Shown: positions 27,999 to 41,424 of the stretch, one piece after another
How the letters are laid out: each line of letters begins with the position of its first letter
Position numbering within the stretch: the stretch's first letter is position 1
From: Rhodanobacter sp.
GTDB taxonomy: Bacteria; Pseudomonadota; Gammaproteobacteria; Xanthomonadales; Rhodanobacteraceae
Direction: 5' to 3'
NCBI GenBank assembly: GCA_022730295.1
Contig: DZCM01000003.1
Coordinates: forward strand, 1 to 59,835
Length of the DNA: 59,835 bases
Made by a program: the position numbers and the translations under genes
The notes under the pieces: generated by a model
Told to the model about the DNA's origin: nothing
Seen by the model: the letters and a program-made list of their open reading frames with translations, nothing else
Database searches by the model: none

Positions 27999-29480
27999 TC
28001 ACAACAACACGACATCGAACTGCTCCTGCGCGTATTGCTCTTCCGGCTGGAAGCGGATCGACTTGCCGATGAAGGCTTCGAGCTCCTGCACCGCCGCGGA
28101 CTCCTCTTCCAGTATCCGCGTGACCACGCGCGGCGAGGCCAGCACCAGCAACGCTTCGGCCTGGAACTGGCGCACCGCGCGAGTGATCTCCCGGAAGACC
28201 TCGTAACCAACTGTCTCGGCCGTCTTGACGATGCCGCGGCCCGAGCACGCCGCGCACGGTTCGCACAACTGTCTCGCGAGGCTCTCGGTGGTGCGCTTGC
28301 GAGTCATCTCGACCAGGCCCAGCGGCGACATTTCGTACACCGTGGTTTTCGCGTGGTCGCGGGCCAGCCCTTTCTCGAGCGTGCGCAGCACCTGACGCTT
28401 GTGCTCGTCGTCGTGCATGTCGATGAAGTCGATGATGATGATCCCGCCGAGGTTGCGCAGGCGCAGTTGCCGCGCCGCCGATTGTGCCGCCTCGAGGTTG
28501 GTGCGGAACGCGGTTTCCTCGAGGTCACGGGTACCGAGATAGGCACCGGTATTGACGTCGACCGTGGTCATCGCCTCGGTCTGGTCGATCACGAGGTAGC
28601 CGCCGGATTTCAATGGCACATCCTTGCGCAGCGCCTTCTGGATTTCATCCTCGACGCCGTACAACTCGAAGATCGGCCGTTCCCCCGGGTAGTGCTCGAC
28701 ACGCCCGGCCAGCCCGGGCATGAACTGGCGCGCGAATTCGAGGGTGTGTTCCCATGTTTCGCGCGAATCGACGCGTACTTTCTCGATGTCGTCGTGCATC
28801 AAGTCACGCAGCACGCGCAGCGGCAAAGGTGGTTCCGCATACACGCGCTCACCGGGTTTGGCTTGCGCGATCGCGGCGGACACCGACTCCCACACGCGCG
28901 TGATGTAGGCGACATCCTCCGCGAGCACCTTGGCATCCAACCCCTCCGCATTGGTGCGTGCAATCAAGCCGAACTTGCCGCCTTCGACCAATCCGGCGAG
29001 CACGCCGCGCAGGCGCTCGCGTTCGGCCTCGTCCTCGATCCGGACCGACACGCCAAGCGTTGTGCTGTCCGGCAGCAGCACAAGATAGCGCGAGGGAATC
29101 GAAAGGTGGCCCGACAACCGCGCGCCCTTGCTGCCGATCGGATCCTTGATGACCTGCACGATGATGCGCTGGCCTTCGTGCACCATCTCGGTGATGGCTG
29201 GAACAATGACCGGCGTGCTTGCATCGCGGTCTGCGGGCTCGCCATCCACGGAGGGGCGCGCCAGGTCCGCCGCGTGCAGGAAGGCACTGCGTTCCAGGCC
29301 GATGTCGACGAACGCAGCCTGCATGCCGGTCATCACCCGCCGCACCTGTCCGCAGTAAATGTTGCCGACGTAACCGCGGTGACTGCTGCGCTCGACATAC
29401 ACTTCCTGCAGCATGCCGTTCTCGACCACGCCGACGCGGGCTTCACGCGGCGTGACGTTGATCAGGATTTCTTCGGTCAT
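27999..29480 (-). CDS. rng: Ribonuclease G
   Basis: 493 aa RNase E/G family endoribonuclease that matures 16S rRNA 5' ends and degrades mRNA. An N-terminal S1-type RNA-binding fold (~38-120, GYVGNIYCGQVRRVMTGMQAAFVDIG blocks) is followed by the catalytic core with VDVNTGAYLG and GGIIIIDFIDM, whose two Asp residues bind magnesium. CEPCAACSGRG near ~405 is the zinc-link. It lacks the RNase E C-terminal scaffold, so RNase G is the better call. Neighbours maf and yhdP match the usual order. Confidence 0.96.
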   Translation of the reverse strand: MTEEILINVTPREARVGVVENGMLQEVYVERSSHRGYVGNIYCGQVRRVMTGMQAAFVDIGLERSAFLHAADLARPSVDGEPADRDASTPVIVPAITEMVHEGQRIIVQVIKDPIGSKGARLSGHLSIPSRYLVLLPDSTTLGVSVRIEDEAERERLRGVLAGLVEGGKFGLIARTNAEGLDAKVLAEDVAYITRVWESVSAAIAQAKPGERVYAEPPLPLRVLRDLMHDDIEKVRVDSRETWEHTLEFARQFMPGLAGRVEHYPGERPIFELYGVEDEIQKALRKDVPLKSGGYLVIDQTEAMTTVDVNTGAYLGTRDLEETAFRTNLEAAQSAARQLRLRNLGGIIIIDFIDMHDDEHKRQVLRTLEKGLARDHAKTTVYEMSPLGLVEMTRKRTTESLARQLCEPCAACSGRGIVKTAETVGYEVFREITRAVRQFQAEALLVLASPRVVTRILEEESAAVQELEAFIGKSIRFQPEEQYAQEQFDVVLL

Positions 29481-29566
29481 GCGCCGGCATCGGATGAAAC
29501 GGAGGTTCCCTTATAGCCCGCCACGGCTGAACCTGTCGATGCAGGAAGCGCCATGGATCCGGCGGC

Positions 29567-30139
29567 TTACACCGCGATACCGGCACGCCGCAACAGTGTC
29601 GCAGTCTCGAACAGCGGCAATCCCATCACGCCCGAATAGCTGCCGGCAAGATGCCGGATGAACGCCGCTGCACGTCCCTGGATTGCGTACGCCCCGGCTT
29701 TGCCGAGCGGCTCCCCGGTGGCCGCGTAGCGGGCGATGCCGGCATCGGCGAGCGTCGCAAACGTGACCTGCGACTCGCACGCCAGCACATCGACGTTGCC
29801 CTGCCATGCGCAACAAACCACCGACACCACCGTGTGCGTGCGTCCGGACAAGACGTGCAGCATGGCTGCGGCGGCGTCCGCGTCGACGGGCTTGCCGAAC
29901 ACCCGGTTGGCCAGTACCACCTCGGTGTCGGCGCCCAGCACCACGGCCTGCGGATCGCGCTGGAACACCGCATGTGCGCCTGCCCGGGCCTTGTCGCAAG
30001 CGACGCGCGCGACGTAGGCGCGCGGCGTTTCGCCCGGCGCGCGAACTTCGGGCACGTCGATGTCGACGATTTCGAATTCAATGTCGAGTTGCTTCAGCAA
30101 CTCGCGCCGGCGTGGCGACCGGGAGGCCAGATAAAGCAT
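29567..30139 (-). CDS. maf: Maf-type nucleoside triphosphate pyrophosphatase
   Basis: 190 aa, complete. The signature [12 protein letters not shown] (~4-15) is the nucleotide-binding Maf motif, followed by [14 protein letters not shown] (~50-63) and the catalytic Asp region VVLGADTEV, then [14 protein letters not shown]. The family hydrolyses dTTP, UTP and modified pyrimidine nucleotides (YhdE-type) to monophosphates. The close link to rng supports the YhdE-like dTTP/UTP pyrophosphatase subtype. The 189 bases before it, up to rlmH, hold no recognisable gene. Confidence 0.94.
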   Translation of the reverse strand: MLYLASRSPRRRELLKQLDIEFEIVDIDVPEVRAPGETPRAYVARVACDKARAGAHAVFQRDPQAVVLGADTEVVLANRVFGKPVDADAAAAMLHVLSGRTHTVVSVVCCAWQGNVDVLACESQVTFATLADAGIARYAATGEPLGKAGAYAIQGRAAAFIRHLAGSYSGVMGLPLFETATLLRRAGIAV

Positions 30140-30328
30140 GGCGCCAGCATACCGCCGCCGGTGGCAGGGAACCTGTCGGGCTTGGTGGTCGAGGCGAGGA
30201 TTCGGCTGTGTGAGACTGACCCTGCCCCGTTTCCCGGAACGCGAGCTCAGCCTGGAGCCAGCCCAGGTCTATGCGTGGCGCACACAGATCCGTCCATATC
30301 GGCATCGCCGGGCTTCGGCGGCCCACCC

Positions 30329-30799
30329 TCAGGCGCGATGGTAAGGATGCCCATTGATGATCGTCACCGCGCGATACAACTGCTCGGCAACCACGAGGCG
30401 CACCAGCATGTGTGGCAGGGTCAACGGGCCGAGCGACCAGCGCTGGTCGGCGCGCTGCAGCACCTCGCGGGCGTGGCCGTCGGGTCCGCCGATCAGGAAG
30501 GCGAGATCGCGCCCGCCCATGCGCCAGTTCGACAATTGCTGCGCAAGCTGTTCGCTGGACCAGGTGGCACCACGGCCATCCAGCGCGATGACATGCGCAT
30601 CGCGCGGCAGCGCGGCCAGCAACGCGGACCCTTCGGTCAGCATGGCCCGCGCGTCGGCATGGCCCTTGCCACGCGCGCCGGGTTTCAACTCGATGAGTTC
30701 CAGCGGCAGCTCGTGCGACAAACGCTTCGCGTATTCGGCGTAACCGTCCGCGACCCAGCGCGGCATGCGTTCGCCGACCGCGATCAAACGCGCACGCAT
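30329..30799 (-). CDS. rlmH: 23S rRNA pseudouridine-1915 N3-methyltransferase RlmH
   Basis: 156 aa SPOUT-class methyltransferase that methylates pseudouridine 1915 in helix 69 on assembled 70S ribosomes. The SAM-binding knot is visible as FLIGGPDGH (~104-112), followed by LPHMLVRLVVAEQLYRA and the C-terminal NGHPYHR block. Length equals the E. coli enzyme (155 aa). It follows rsfS by 9 bases in the usual rsfS-rlmH arrangement. Confidence 0.96.
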   Translation of the reverse strand: MRARLIAVGERMPRWVADGYAEYAKRLSHELPLELIELKPGARGKGHADARAMLTEGSALLAALPRDAHVIALDGRGATWSSEQLAQQLSNWRMGGRDLAFLIGGPDGHAREVLQRADQRWSLGPLTLPHMLVRLVVAEQLYRAVTIINGHPYHRA

Positions 30800-30809
30800 G
30801 GTGTGTTAC

Positions 30810-31214
30810 TCAGCCTGCGTTGGCAGCTTCGGGCACTTGGTCACCCACCGTCCACAGGCGTTCCAGCCCGTAGAACTCGCGGATGCGCGGCAGCATCACG
30901 TGCACGATGATGTCGCCGAGATCGACCAGCACCCATTCGGCTTCCTGCTCGCCTTCGACACCGAGCGGCAGCATGCCCGCGCGTTTGGCGAACTTCACGA
31001 CTTCGTCGGCGATGGACTTGACGTGGCGCGACGAGGTGCCGGAAGCAATGATCAGCAGGTCGGCAATCGAGGTGCGCCCGCGCACGTCGATTTCACGCAC
31101 ATCCTGCGCCTTCAGCTCTTCGAGAGCTGCCAAAACACGGCGGCGCAGCATGGCGAGGTTGGGCGGACGAACGACGGACGATGCGGCGGGGCGTGACTTG
31201 GTTTGGCTGGTCAA
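30810..31214 (-). CDS. rsfS: Ribosomal silencing factor RsfS
   Basis: 134 aa from a TTG at 31214. Upstream in-frame starts would add a long Arg-rich stretch unlike the family; an ATG at 31151 is the other candidate (113 aa). RsfS binds ribosomal protein uL14 and blocks subunit joining during starvation. Family blocks: ALEELKAQDVREIDVRG, IADLLIIASGTSSRHVKSIADEV and EWVLVDLGDIIVHVMLPRIREFYGLERLW (given in pieces). Placement between nadD and rlmH is the standard order. Start uncertain; identity firm. Confidence 0.9.
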   Translation of the reverse strand: MTSQTKSRPAASSVVRPPNLAMLRRRVLAALEELKAQDVREIDVRGRTSIADLLIIASGTSSRHVKSIADEVVKFAKRAGMLPLGVEGEQEAEWVLVDLGDIIVHVMLPRIREFYGLERLWTVGDQVPEAANAG

Positions 31215-31359
31215 GTTGTGGAAGGCCTCGGGCCCGATGGCACGCGGATTGCGCGCCACCAGTATGCACCCGCGGTGGCAGTTCGCAAGTGCGCTACCAG
31301 GGCCCGCCAATACCGCCCATGGCCTGCGGCAAATCCAGAATTGGGTGCGACAGCGCAGC

Positions 31360-32040
31360 TCACCGCGAATCGGAACTCGCGGGTCCCGGGTCTCGGAATT
31401 TCCGGTACGGCGCCAGCAGCGCCGGATCTTCCAGCAAAGCCTGCGGCACCAGCCAGCGCGGGTCGCCGCCATTCGCCAACAGGTTGCGGATGCGGGTGGC
31501 GGAAATGCCGAGCGCGGTCACGGCGATGTTGAACATCCGGCCCGCCGGCGTGGTGCGCAAGGTCTGCGCACTGACGGCCGCACGCGCCGCAACTTGCGCA
31601 GCCAGGTCCTCGGGCACCGCCGGGATCTGGCCCGGTCGCGTCAAGATGCACACATGTGCCAGCTCGAACAGTTCGCGCCAGCGATGCCATTCCACCAAGC
31701 CGGAAAACGCATCGGCGCCGATCAACAGCATCAACGGGCGTTGGACACCGATCTGCGCGCGGAAGGAAGCCAGCGTATCGAAGGTGTACGAAGGGCCGTC
31801 ACGATCGAGTTCGCGCAGGTCGAGCTGCAGGCGATCCTGTCCGGCCAGCGCTGCACGCAACATCGCGGCACGCCGGGCGGCGCTGGCAACCGGCTGGGAA
31901 CGATGCGGCGGCACCTTGGCCGGAACGAGAAATACCTCGGCACCGAGCGCCTCGGCGGCTTCCCACGCCGCACGCAAATGCCCGACATGCACCGGGTCGA
32001 AGGTGCCGCCGAAGACCGCCAGTGGACGCGTCGGGCTCAT
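31360..32040 (-). CDS. nadD: Nicotinate-nucleotide adenylyltransferase
   Basis: 226 aa from the ATG at 32040, preceded by GGA at 8 bases. It adenylates nicotinate mononucleotide to deamido-NAD in NAD synthesis. The nucleotidyltransferase motif GGTFDPVHVGHL (~10-21) and the ISATRIRNLL motif near 186-195 are both present. The last visible region is basic and variable. holA lies upstream in the same direction, separated by a 115-base gap that carries a large inverted repeat. Confidence 0.95.
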   Translation of the reverse strand: MSPTRPLAVFGGTFDPVHVGHLRAAWEAAEALGAEVFLVPAKVPPHRSQPVASAARRAAMLRAALAGQDRLQLDLRELDRDGPSYTFDTLASFRAQIGVQRPLMLLIGADAFSGLVEWHRWRELFELAHVCILTRPGQIPAVPEDLAAQVAARAAVSAQTLRTTPAGRMFNIAVTALGISATRIRNLLANGGDPRWLVPQALLEDPALLAPYRKFRDPGPASSDSR

Positions 32041-32062
32041 CAGGAAATCCACAGCGGAAACA

Positions 32063-32143
32063 GTCCGCAAATAAACGCGAATGAACGCGAATTACAGCCG
32101 TTCATTGCTCTTCCATTTGCGTTCTTTGCGTTCATTCGCGGAC
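32063..32143. repeat. Large inverted repeat between holA and nadD
   Basis: The left arm starts gtccgcaaataaacgcgaat (32063-32092) and the right arm ends gcgttcattcgcggac (32115-32143). They are near-perfect complements over about 29 bases with a 22-base loop. Each arm is built of repeated (g/a)aacgc(g/a)aa units. It would form a strong RNA hairpin inside the holA-nadD transcript. Confidence 0.7.
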
Positions 32144-32155
32144 AGATCTGCTTTT

Positions 32156-33184
32156 TTATGCGGCAAGCATGGTTGCGGCGACGCGCGGTTGCGCAATCGC
32201 CACGATGAGGCGCTCCGTTTCGCGCCACGGGTCGCCGGTATCGCGGCCCTTGGCCATGCGGTCGATGCGCGCACACTGGGCAAGACAACACCGCCAATGC
32301 GCGGTGCCGCGGCCGGCGCGTTTCAACGCACCCGCAAACAGTTGCTGGCGCGCAGGCCAGAATCCGTATTCGTCGCGTGCGCCCGTCGCGAAATCCGGCG
32401 CCGCGGCCAGCCGATACGCCAGATCCAACTGGTTGAGCAGCCAGCCCAGCATCGGGATCAACTCCTCGCCTTCACCACGCAGGCCTGTCAGCACGTGCAG
32501 CGCACGCGCGGCATCTCCCCCGAAGGCCGCGTCGGTAAGGTTGTAGACGTTGTACCGCGCATTGTCGGCATCCAGCGCCTCCAGGTCCTCGGCCGTCACC
32601 ACTCCGCCTTCGCGCAGCAGTGCCAGCTTGTCGATTTCCTGCGCAATCGCCAGCAGGTTGCCCTCGGCGCGCGTGGCCAGCAAGGCCACGGCATCGTCAT
32701 GGGCCGAGAAGCCCTTGCCGTGCATGCGCGCGTGGATCCAGGCCGGCAACTCATCGAATCGCGGCGGCTTCAACCACGCGTAAACGCCGACACGCTCGAC
32801 CGCCTTCACCCACGCGCCTTCGTGCTTCTTGCTCCACTCGGCGGCACTGATCAGCAGCACGGTATCTTCGGCGGGCGCCTTGCACCATTCGGTGATGGCT
32901 GCGGAACCATCGCGATCGGCCTTGCCGGTTGGCAAGCGCAACTCGATCACGCGACGGGTAGCAAACAGCGAGAGGCTCGCGCTACTGCGGGCCAGCCGGT
33001 CCCAATCGAAATGCGCGTCGACATCCAGCACCTCGCGCTCGCTGTAGCCCGATGCGCGGGCCCTGGCGCGAATGGCGTCACCGGCCTCCTGCAACTGCAG
33101 CGGCTCCTCGCCGCCGAGCAGGTAAACCGGCGCGAGCGCGCCCTTCTCCAGCGTGCCCAGCAAAGTCTGCAAAGCGTTCGCCAC
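32156..33184 (-). CDS. holA: DNA polymerase III subunit delta
   Basis: 342 aa from a GTG at 33184 (E. coli HolA is 343 aa); it starts 10 bases after the lptE stop. HolA is the clamp-loader subunit that opens the beta clamp. Visible blocks: LAPVYLLGGEEPLQLQEAGDAIR, TRRVIELRLPTGKADRDG, RFDELPAWIHARM and a C-terminal helical collar with LLNQLDLAYRL. There is no Walker A, as expected for delta. The conserved lptE-holA-nadD order supports the call. Confidence 0.93.
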   Translation of the reverse strand: MANALQTLLGTLEKGALAPVYLLGGEEPLQLQEAGDAIRARARASGYSEREVLDVDAHFDWDRLARSSASLSLFATRRVIELRLPTGKADRDGSAAITEWCKAPAEDTVLLISAAEWSKKHEGAWVKAVERVGVYAWLKPPRFDELPAWIHARMHGKGFSAHDDAVALLATRAEGNLLAIAQEIDKLALLREGGVVTAEDLEALDADNARYNVYNLTDAAFGGDAARALHVLTGLRGEGEELIPMLGWLLNQLDLAYRLAAAPDFATGARDEYGFWPARQQLFAGALKRAGRGTAHWRCCLAQCARIDRMAKGRDTGDPWRETERLIVAIAQPRVAATMLAA

Positions 33185-33194
33185 GAGTCCGGCC

Positions 33195-33734
33195 CTAGCG
33201 GGACGACGGTGGCGGCGTGGGCACCAGCACACCATCATGGGCATGCGCTTCGAGCCGGCGCATCACGGCATCGGTCATCTCGCGCACGAGGCTACGCCGG
33301 ATCGACTCGGTCTCGCTGGTGATCGCCGAGAACTGCGTCTGGTCCACCGCAAACTCGTGCGAAAGGTCGATCGTTTGCACCGGGATCAGCGTGACGCCGT
33401 TGTCCGCCGTCACATTGAATTCGACGTGCATCCCGACGTTGTATTCACCCACGCGCTGGTAACCGCTGGTCAGCAGGCGCGAGGAAAACGCAGCCTTCGT
33501 GACGTCCAGTGTGGGGACGCCCTCGGCCGGCGCATCCAGCACGTCGACCTTGTTGGCACGCAACGTCGAGGCCAGCGAGCGCTTGAGCGCGGTTCCACCA
33601 TCTACCTTCAGGTACACACTCTGCGCCATCGCCTGCGGCAGCGCCGCACTGCGGCGCAGGTGGAAGCCGCAGCCAATCAGCAGTACGCAGCTTGCAATGC
33701 ACCACGCAAACACCAGCCAACGACGGATGTGCAT
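33195..33734 (-). CDS. lptE: LPS-assembly lipoprotein LptE
   Basis: 179 aa outer-membrane lipoprotein that plugs the LptD barrel and helps insert lipopolysaccharide. The signal peptide ends in lipobox LIGC (Cys22), followed directly by GFHLRRSAALP, the usual LptE start after the lipidated Cys. The rest alternates strands and helices as in the family; the tail is Pro-rich. leuS lies 59 bases upstream and holA follows immediately, the standard order. Confidence 0.94.
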   Translation of the reverse strand: MHIRRWLVFAWCIASCVLLIGCGFHLRRSAALPQAMAQSVYLKVDGGTALKRSLASTLRANKVDVLDAPAEGVPTLDVTKAAFSSRLLTSGYQRVGEYNVGMHVEFNVTADNGVTLIPVQTIDLSHEFAVDQTQFSAITSETESIRRSLVREMTDAVMRRLEAHAHDGVLVPTPPPSSR

Positions 33735-33793
33735 CGAATCAGCTCCTGTCTCGAACCCGCGCGAGCATACCAGCGGCCTCCATCGCCGCCGCG

Positions 33794-38067
<4,274 letters not shown>

Positions 38068-38092
38068 ATCCCCGCACACCACTTTGGATGCC

Positions 38093-39001
38093 ATGAACAT
38101 CAAACCCGCTCCCGGCAACGCCGCCGCAGCCACCGCATCGTTCGTCTTCGAAGCGGGCGAAGCCAACTTCGAAGCCGGCGTCCTGCAGGCATCGTTGCAG
38201 ACGCCCGTACTGGTCGACTTCTGGGCGACTTGGTGCGGGCCGTGCAAGACGCTCGGCCCGATCCTCGAAAAACTCGCGGACGATTACGCTGGCGCATTCC
38301 GGTTGGCCAAGGTTGACTGCGACAAGGAACAACAACTCGCCGGAATGTTCGGCGTGCGCAGCATCCCGACGGTGGTTCTGATCAAGGGCGGGGAAATCGT
38401 CGATGCGTTCTCCGGCGCGCTGCCGGAGACACAGGTGAAGGAATTCCTCAAGCGCCATCAGATTGACCCGGCGAACCGCATCGAAGCGCCCGCGCAGGAC
38501 GCTGATGACGCCACGCCCGTCGCGCTCGAAACGCCGCAGGCTGCAGTCGCAAGGTTGCAACAGGCACTCGCCGCGGCGCCTGACGACGCCGGTCTGCAAC
38601 TCGATCTCGCATTGGCCCGCGCGCGCGCGGGCGACACCGGCGGCGCACAGCAAACACTGGATGCCCTGCCCGTCAACCTCGCCGAAGACGATCGCGCCAA
38701 GGCGCTGACCGCGATGCTGGCCATGCAACAGTCGCTGGCGGACATTCCGCCCGCGGCCGAGTTGCTGGCGCGCGTCGAACGCGACCCGCGCGATTTCGCC
38801 GCGCACGACGGACTCGGCGTGCGCCAGTTGCTGGGCGGCGATGCCGCGGACGCGATGCAGCACTGGCTGGCGATCCTTGCCGGCGACCGCGGCTGGAACG
38901 AAGGCCTCGCGCGCAAGCGCCTGCTGGATGCATTCCGCATCGTCGACGACGAAGCACTGGTCGGAGCCACCCGCCGCAAGATGTCCTCGCTGCTGTTCTG
39001 A
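38093..39001 (+). CDS. cnoX: CnoX-like chaperedoxin: thioredoxin domain plus TPR (YbbN family)
   Basis: 302 aa from the ATG at 38093. The N-terminal thioredoxin domain (~15-125) has VDFWATWCGPCKTLGPIL with both active-site cysteines (Cys48 and Cys51), so it may be redox active; E. coli CnoX has lost the active CxxC. A C-terminal TPR-like helical region (~150-300) follows, typical of YbbN/CnoX, which protects substrates from oxidation and hands them to GroEL/DnaK. No signal peptide, so cytoplasmic. It may be cotranscribed with the upstream amidohydrolase, 25 bases away. Confidence 0.9.
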   Translation: MNIKPAPGNAAAATASFVFEAGEANFEAGVLQASLQTPVLVDFWATWCGPCKTLGPILEKLADDYAGAFRLAKVDCDKEQQLAGMFGVRSIPTVVLIKGGEIVDAFSGALPETQVKEFLKRHQIDPANRIEAPAQDADDATPVALETPQAAVARLQQALAAAPDDAGLQLDLALARARAGDTGGAQQTLDALPVNLAEDDRAKALTAMLAMQQSLADIPPAAELLARVERDPRDFAAHDGLGVRQLLGGDAADAMQHWLAILAGDRGWNEGLARKRLLDAFRIVDDEALVGATRRKMSSLLF

Positions 39002-39047
39002 CCTCTTTCCCATCCAACCCGCGTCCATCGCCGCAAGGGAGCATGGG

Positions 39048-39425
39048 ATGGCCTTCCACCCGTTCCACTACGAGCATCACAACGAGAAGTTGCTGCCGTG
39101 GCGCCGGTTCCTCGTGCGTCGTGTCGGCAATGCACTGTTGGTGGGCAGTACGGTCATCCTGGTCTCCTTGCTGGCCGGCATGCTCGGATACCGGATCACC
39201 GAAGGCATGGATTGGCTGGACGCGTTTCTCAACGCCTCGATGATCCTCGGTGGCATGGGCCCGGTGGCAACGATGCACAGCGACGCCGGCAAGCTGTTCG
39301 CGGGCATCTACGCGCTTTACAGCGGCCTGGTGCTGGTCGCGACCGCGGGCCTGCTGCTGGCGCCGTTCCTGCACCGGTTGTTGCACCGGTTTCATCTCGA
39401 GCGTGGCAGCAGCGATACCGACTGA
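39048..39425 (+). CDS. Small two-helix membrane protein with channel-like layout
   Basis: 125 aa from the ATG at 39048, preceded by AAGGGAG. A His-rich, basic N-terminus (HPFHYEHHNEK) leads to helix 1 (~24-48), a re-entrant-like segment (MDWLDAFLNASMILGGMGPV, ~54-73) and helix 2 (~81-107), then a basic, acidic-ended tail. The order resembles the minimal TM1-pore-TM2 unit of potassium channels (Ion_trans_2), and AGKLFAGIYALYSG resembles the start of the inner helix. The TVGYG filter is absent; the position reads ILGGMGPV. Function is unknown. Confidence 0.8.
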   Translation: MAFHPFHYEHHNEKLLPWRRFLVRRVGNALLVGSTVILVSLLAGMLGYRITEGMDWLDAFLNASMILGGMGPVATMHSDAGKLFAGIYALYSGLVLVATAGLLLAPFLHRLLHRFHLERGSSDTD

Positions 39426-39667
39426 CCCCGGCCGCGCTGTTTCGGCGCGGGACTTCGTGTATCACGCTCCATCGACGCGCCGCCACTCCGCCGGCCAACC
39501 GGCCGCACTGACTGCCGTCACGAGACCGGGAGTACCGGCCGGGTTGGCGGTGCCCGGAATGCATGACTTGTGGCGTATGAAGTGGGGCGCCCGCAAGCGC
39601 ATACTCGGGCTACCATGGGCGTCGCCTGACGCCCATGCCCCCAGTCCCATCCAGCCGGAAATCGCCC

Positions 39668-41320
39668 ATGAAAGCCAATCACCTTGCCGTCGCGCTCGCC
39701 TCGCTGATGTTGTGCAGCGCACCTGCCTTTGCCGCTCCGCCCTCCAGCGCGGCAAACTCCGCATCGGCTGCATCCGGCAGCCCGGACAACAGCAGCCCAT
39801 CGGAAAACCTGATCCAGCGCCTGATGAAGCCGATGTCCTCGACGACCAAGGGCAGCGTCACCGTCGAAGGCAAGACGATCAACTACGAAGCCGTCGCCGG
39901 CACTCTGGTGATCAACGGCACCGGCGCGGACGAAACCACGCCGCAGGTGGCGATGGGCTATTTTGCGTACTTCAAGCAGGGTGCCGATGCATCGAAGCGC
40001 CCGATCACCTTCATCTACAACGGCGGCCCCGGCTCGTCCACCGTATGGCTGCACATGGGCGCGTGGGGTCCGAAGCGCGTCGTGACCAACGATGACACGC
40101 ACACGCCGGCCGCTCCCTACAAGCTGGTCGACAACGAATACAGCCTGCTCGATGCCAGCGACCTTGTCTTCATCGACATGCCCGGCACCGGTTTCGGCCG
40201 CCTGCTGCCGCAGGGCAAAGACGCGGGCGCGATCGCCAAGGACCGTTCGGATCTCGCCAAGAAAATCTGGGGCGTGGACGGTGACGGGCAGGCCTTCTCG
40301 CGTTTCATCACCCAGTTCCTGTCCAAGTACGGCCGCTGGAATTCGCCCAAGTACCTGTTCGGCGAAAGTTACGGCACCACGCGCTCGGCGGTGCTCTCCA
40401 GCATCCTGCAGGAACAGGACAACGTCGATTTGAACGGCGTGATCCTGCTTTCGCAGATCCTCAACTTCAACACCAGCGTCGACGGCGCAAGTGCCGACCC
40501 GGGCATCGACCTGCCCTACGTTCTCGCGTTGCCCACCTACGCGGCCACCGCGTGGTACCACCACAAGCTGCCAAAGTACGACAACGGCAAGCTGGGGCCA
40601 CTGCTGCAGGAATCCATCGCCTTCGCCAAGGGTGAATACCGCGATGCGCTGTACGCGGGCTCCACCTTGAGCGCAGCCAAGGAGCGCGAGGTCGCCGAGA
40701 AGCTGCATGACTTCACTGGCCTGCCGGTCGCCTACCTGATGCGCGCCAACCTGCGCGTCGATGGCGGCATGTTCGAACACGAACTGCAAATCGATTCGGA
40801 TATCGCCACCGGTCGCCTCGATACCCGTTTCTCCGGCCCGGTGATGGACCCGATGAGCAAGGAAACCTACTACGACCCGCAGTCGGCCGCGATCAGCTCC
40901 GCGTACGTGTCAGCCTTCAACAACTATGTGCGCAAGGACCTGAAGTTCGGCGACAACATGCAGTACCGCCCGGACGTGTACGATGTGGGCAACTTCGACT
41001 GGAGCATGAAACACCGCGCGCCCGGCTCGCGCTACCCGAGCGACGGCACCTTGAATGTGATGGGTGATCTCGCCGCGGCGATGAAATACAACCCGAACCT
41101 CAAGGTGATGGTGAACGGCGGCTTCTACGACCTCGCCACCCCGTTCTACGCCGCGATCTACGAGGACGAACACCTGCCGATCACCCCGCAGCTGCGCAAC
41201 AACATCAGCTATTACTTCTACCCGTCGGGGCACATGGTGTATGCACACATTCCGTCATTGAAAGCACTGCATGACAACGTGGTGCAATTCATCGACTCGA
41301 CCGACAACCAGGGCAAGTAG
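39668..41320 (+). CDS. Secreted S10-family serine carboxypeptidase
   Basis: 550 aa from the ATG at 39668, which begins a Sec signal peptide (MKANHLAVALASLMLCSAPAFA). Alpha/beta-hydrolase S10 fold. The catalytic triad can be placed at Ser234 (FGESYGT), Asp488 (GGFYDLATP) and His522 (SGHMVYAH). The oxyanion/substrate segment YNGGPGSSTVWLHMGAWGP near 116-134 is the serine carboxypeptidase signature. It would trim C-terminal residues of peptides outside the cytoplasm. The 242 bases upstream carry no visible gene. Confidence 0.92.
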   Translation: MKANHLAVALASLMLCSAPAFAAPPSSAANSASAASGSPDNSSPSENLIQRLMKPMSSTTKGSVTVEGKTINYEAVAGTLVINGTGADETTPQVAMGYFAYFKQGADASKRPITFIYNGGPGSSTVWLHMGAWGPKRVVTNDDTHTPAAPYKLVDNEYSLLDASDLVFIDMPGTGFGRLLPQGKDAGAIAKDRSDLAKKIWGVDGDGQAFSRFITQFLSKYGRWNSPKYLFGESYGTTRSAVLSSILQEQDNVDLNGVILLSQILNFNTSVDGASADPGIDLPYVLALPTYAATAWYHHKLPKYDNGKLGPLLQESIAFAKGEYRDALYAGSTLSAAKEREVAEKLHDFTGLPVAYLMRANLRVDGGMFEHELQIDSDIATGRLDTRFSGPVMDPMSKETYYDPQSAAISSAYVSAFNNYVRKDLKFGDNMQYRPDVYDVGNFDWSMKHRAPGSRYPSDGTLNVMGDLAAAMKYNPNLKVMVNGGFYDLATPFYAAIYEDEHLPITPQLRNNISYYFYPSGHMVYAHIPSLKALHDNVVQFIDSTDNQGK

Positions 41321-41376
41321 GGTGGGCATTACCCGCCATCGACGGCACCGGTTGACGCCAGTCTTCGATGCGGAAA

Positions 41377-41403
41377 CTTCCCTCTCCGTTCGGGAGAAGG
41401 AAG
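41377..41403. terminator. Hairpin between the S10 peptidase and the sigma-factor operon
   Basis: cttccctctcc and ggagaaggaag form an imperfect 11-bp stem with a short loop between convergent genes. No long T-run follows, so it may end transcripts only weakly. The bases resemble family A repeats. Confidence 0.4.
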
Positions 41404-41424
41404 AATCCAAAGGCGCGCCGGTTG

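Noticed and set aside
30140-30328. Short minus-strand open frame between maf and rlmH
   Set aside because: It overlaps the maf 5' end, has no ribosome site and no recognisable family; treated as non-coding.
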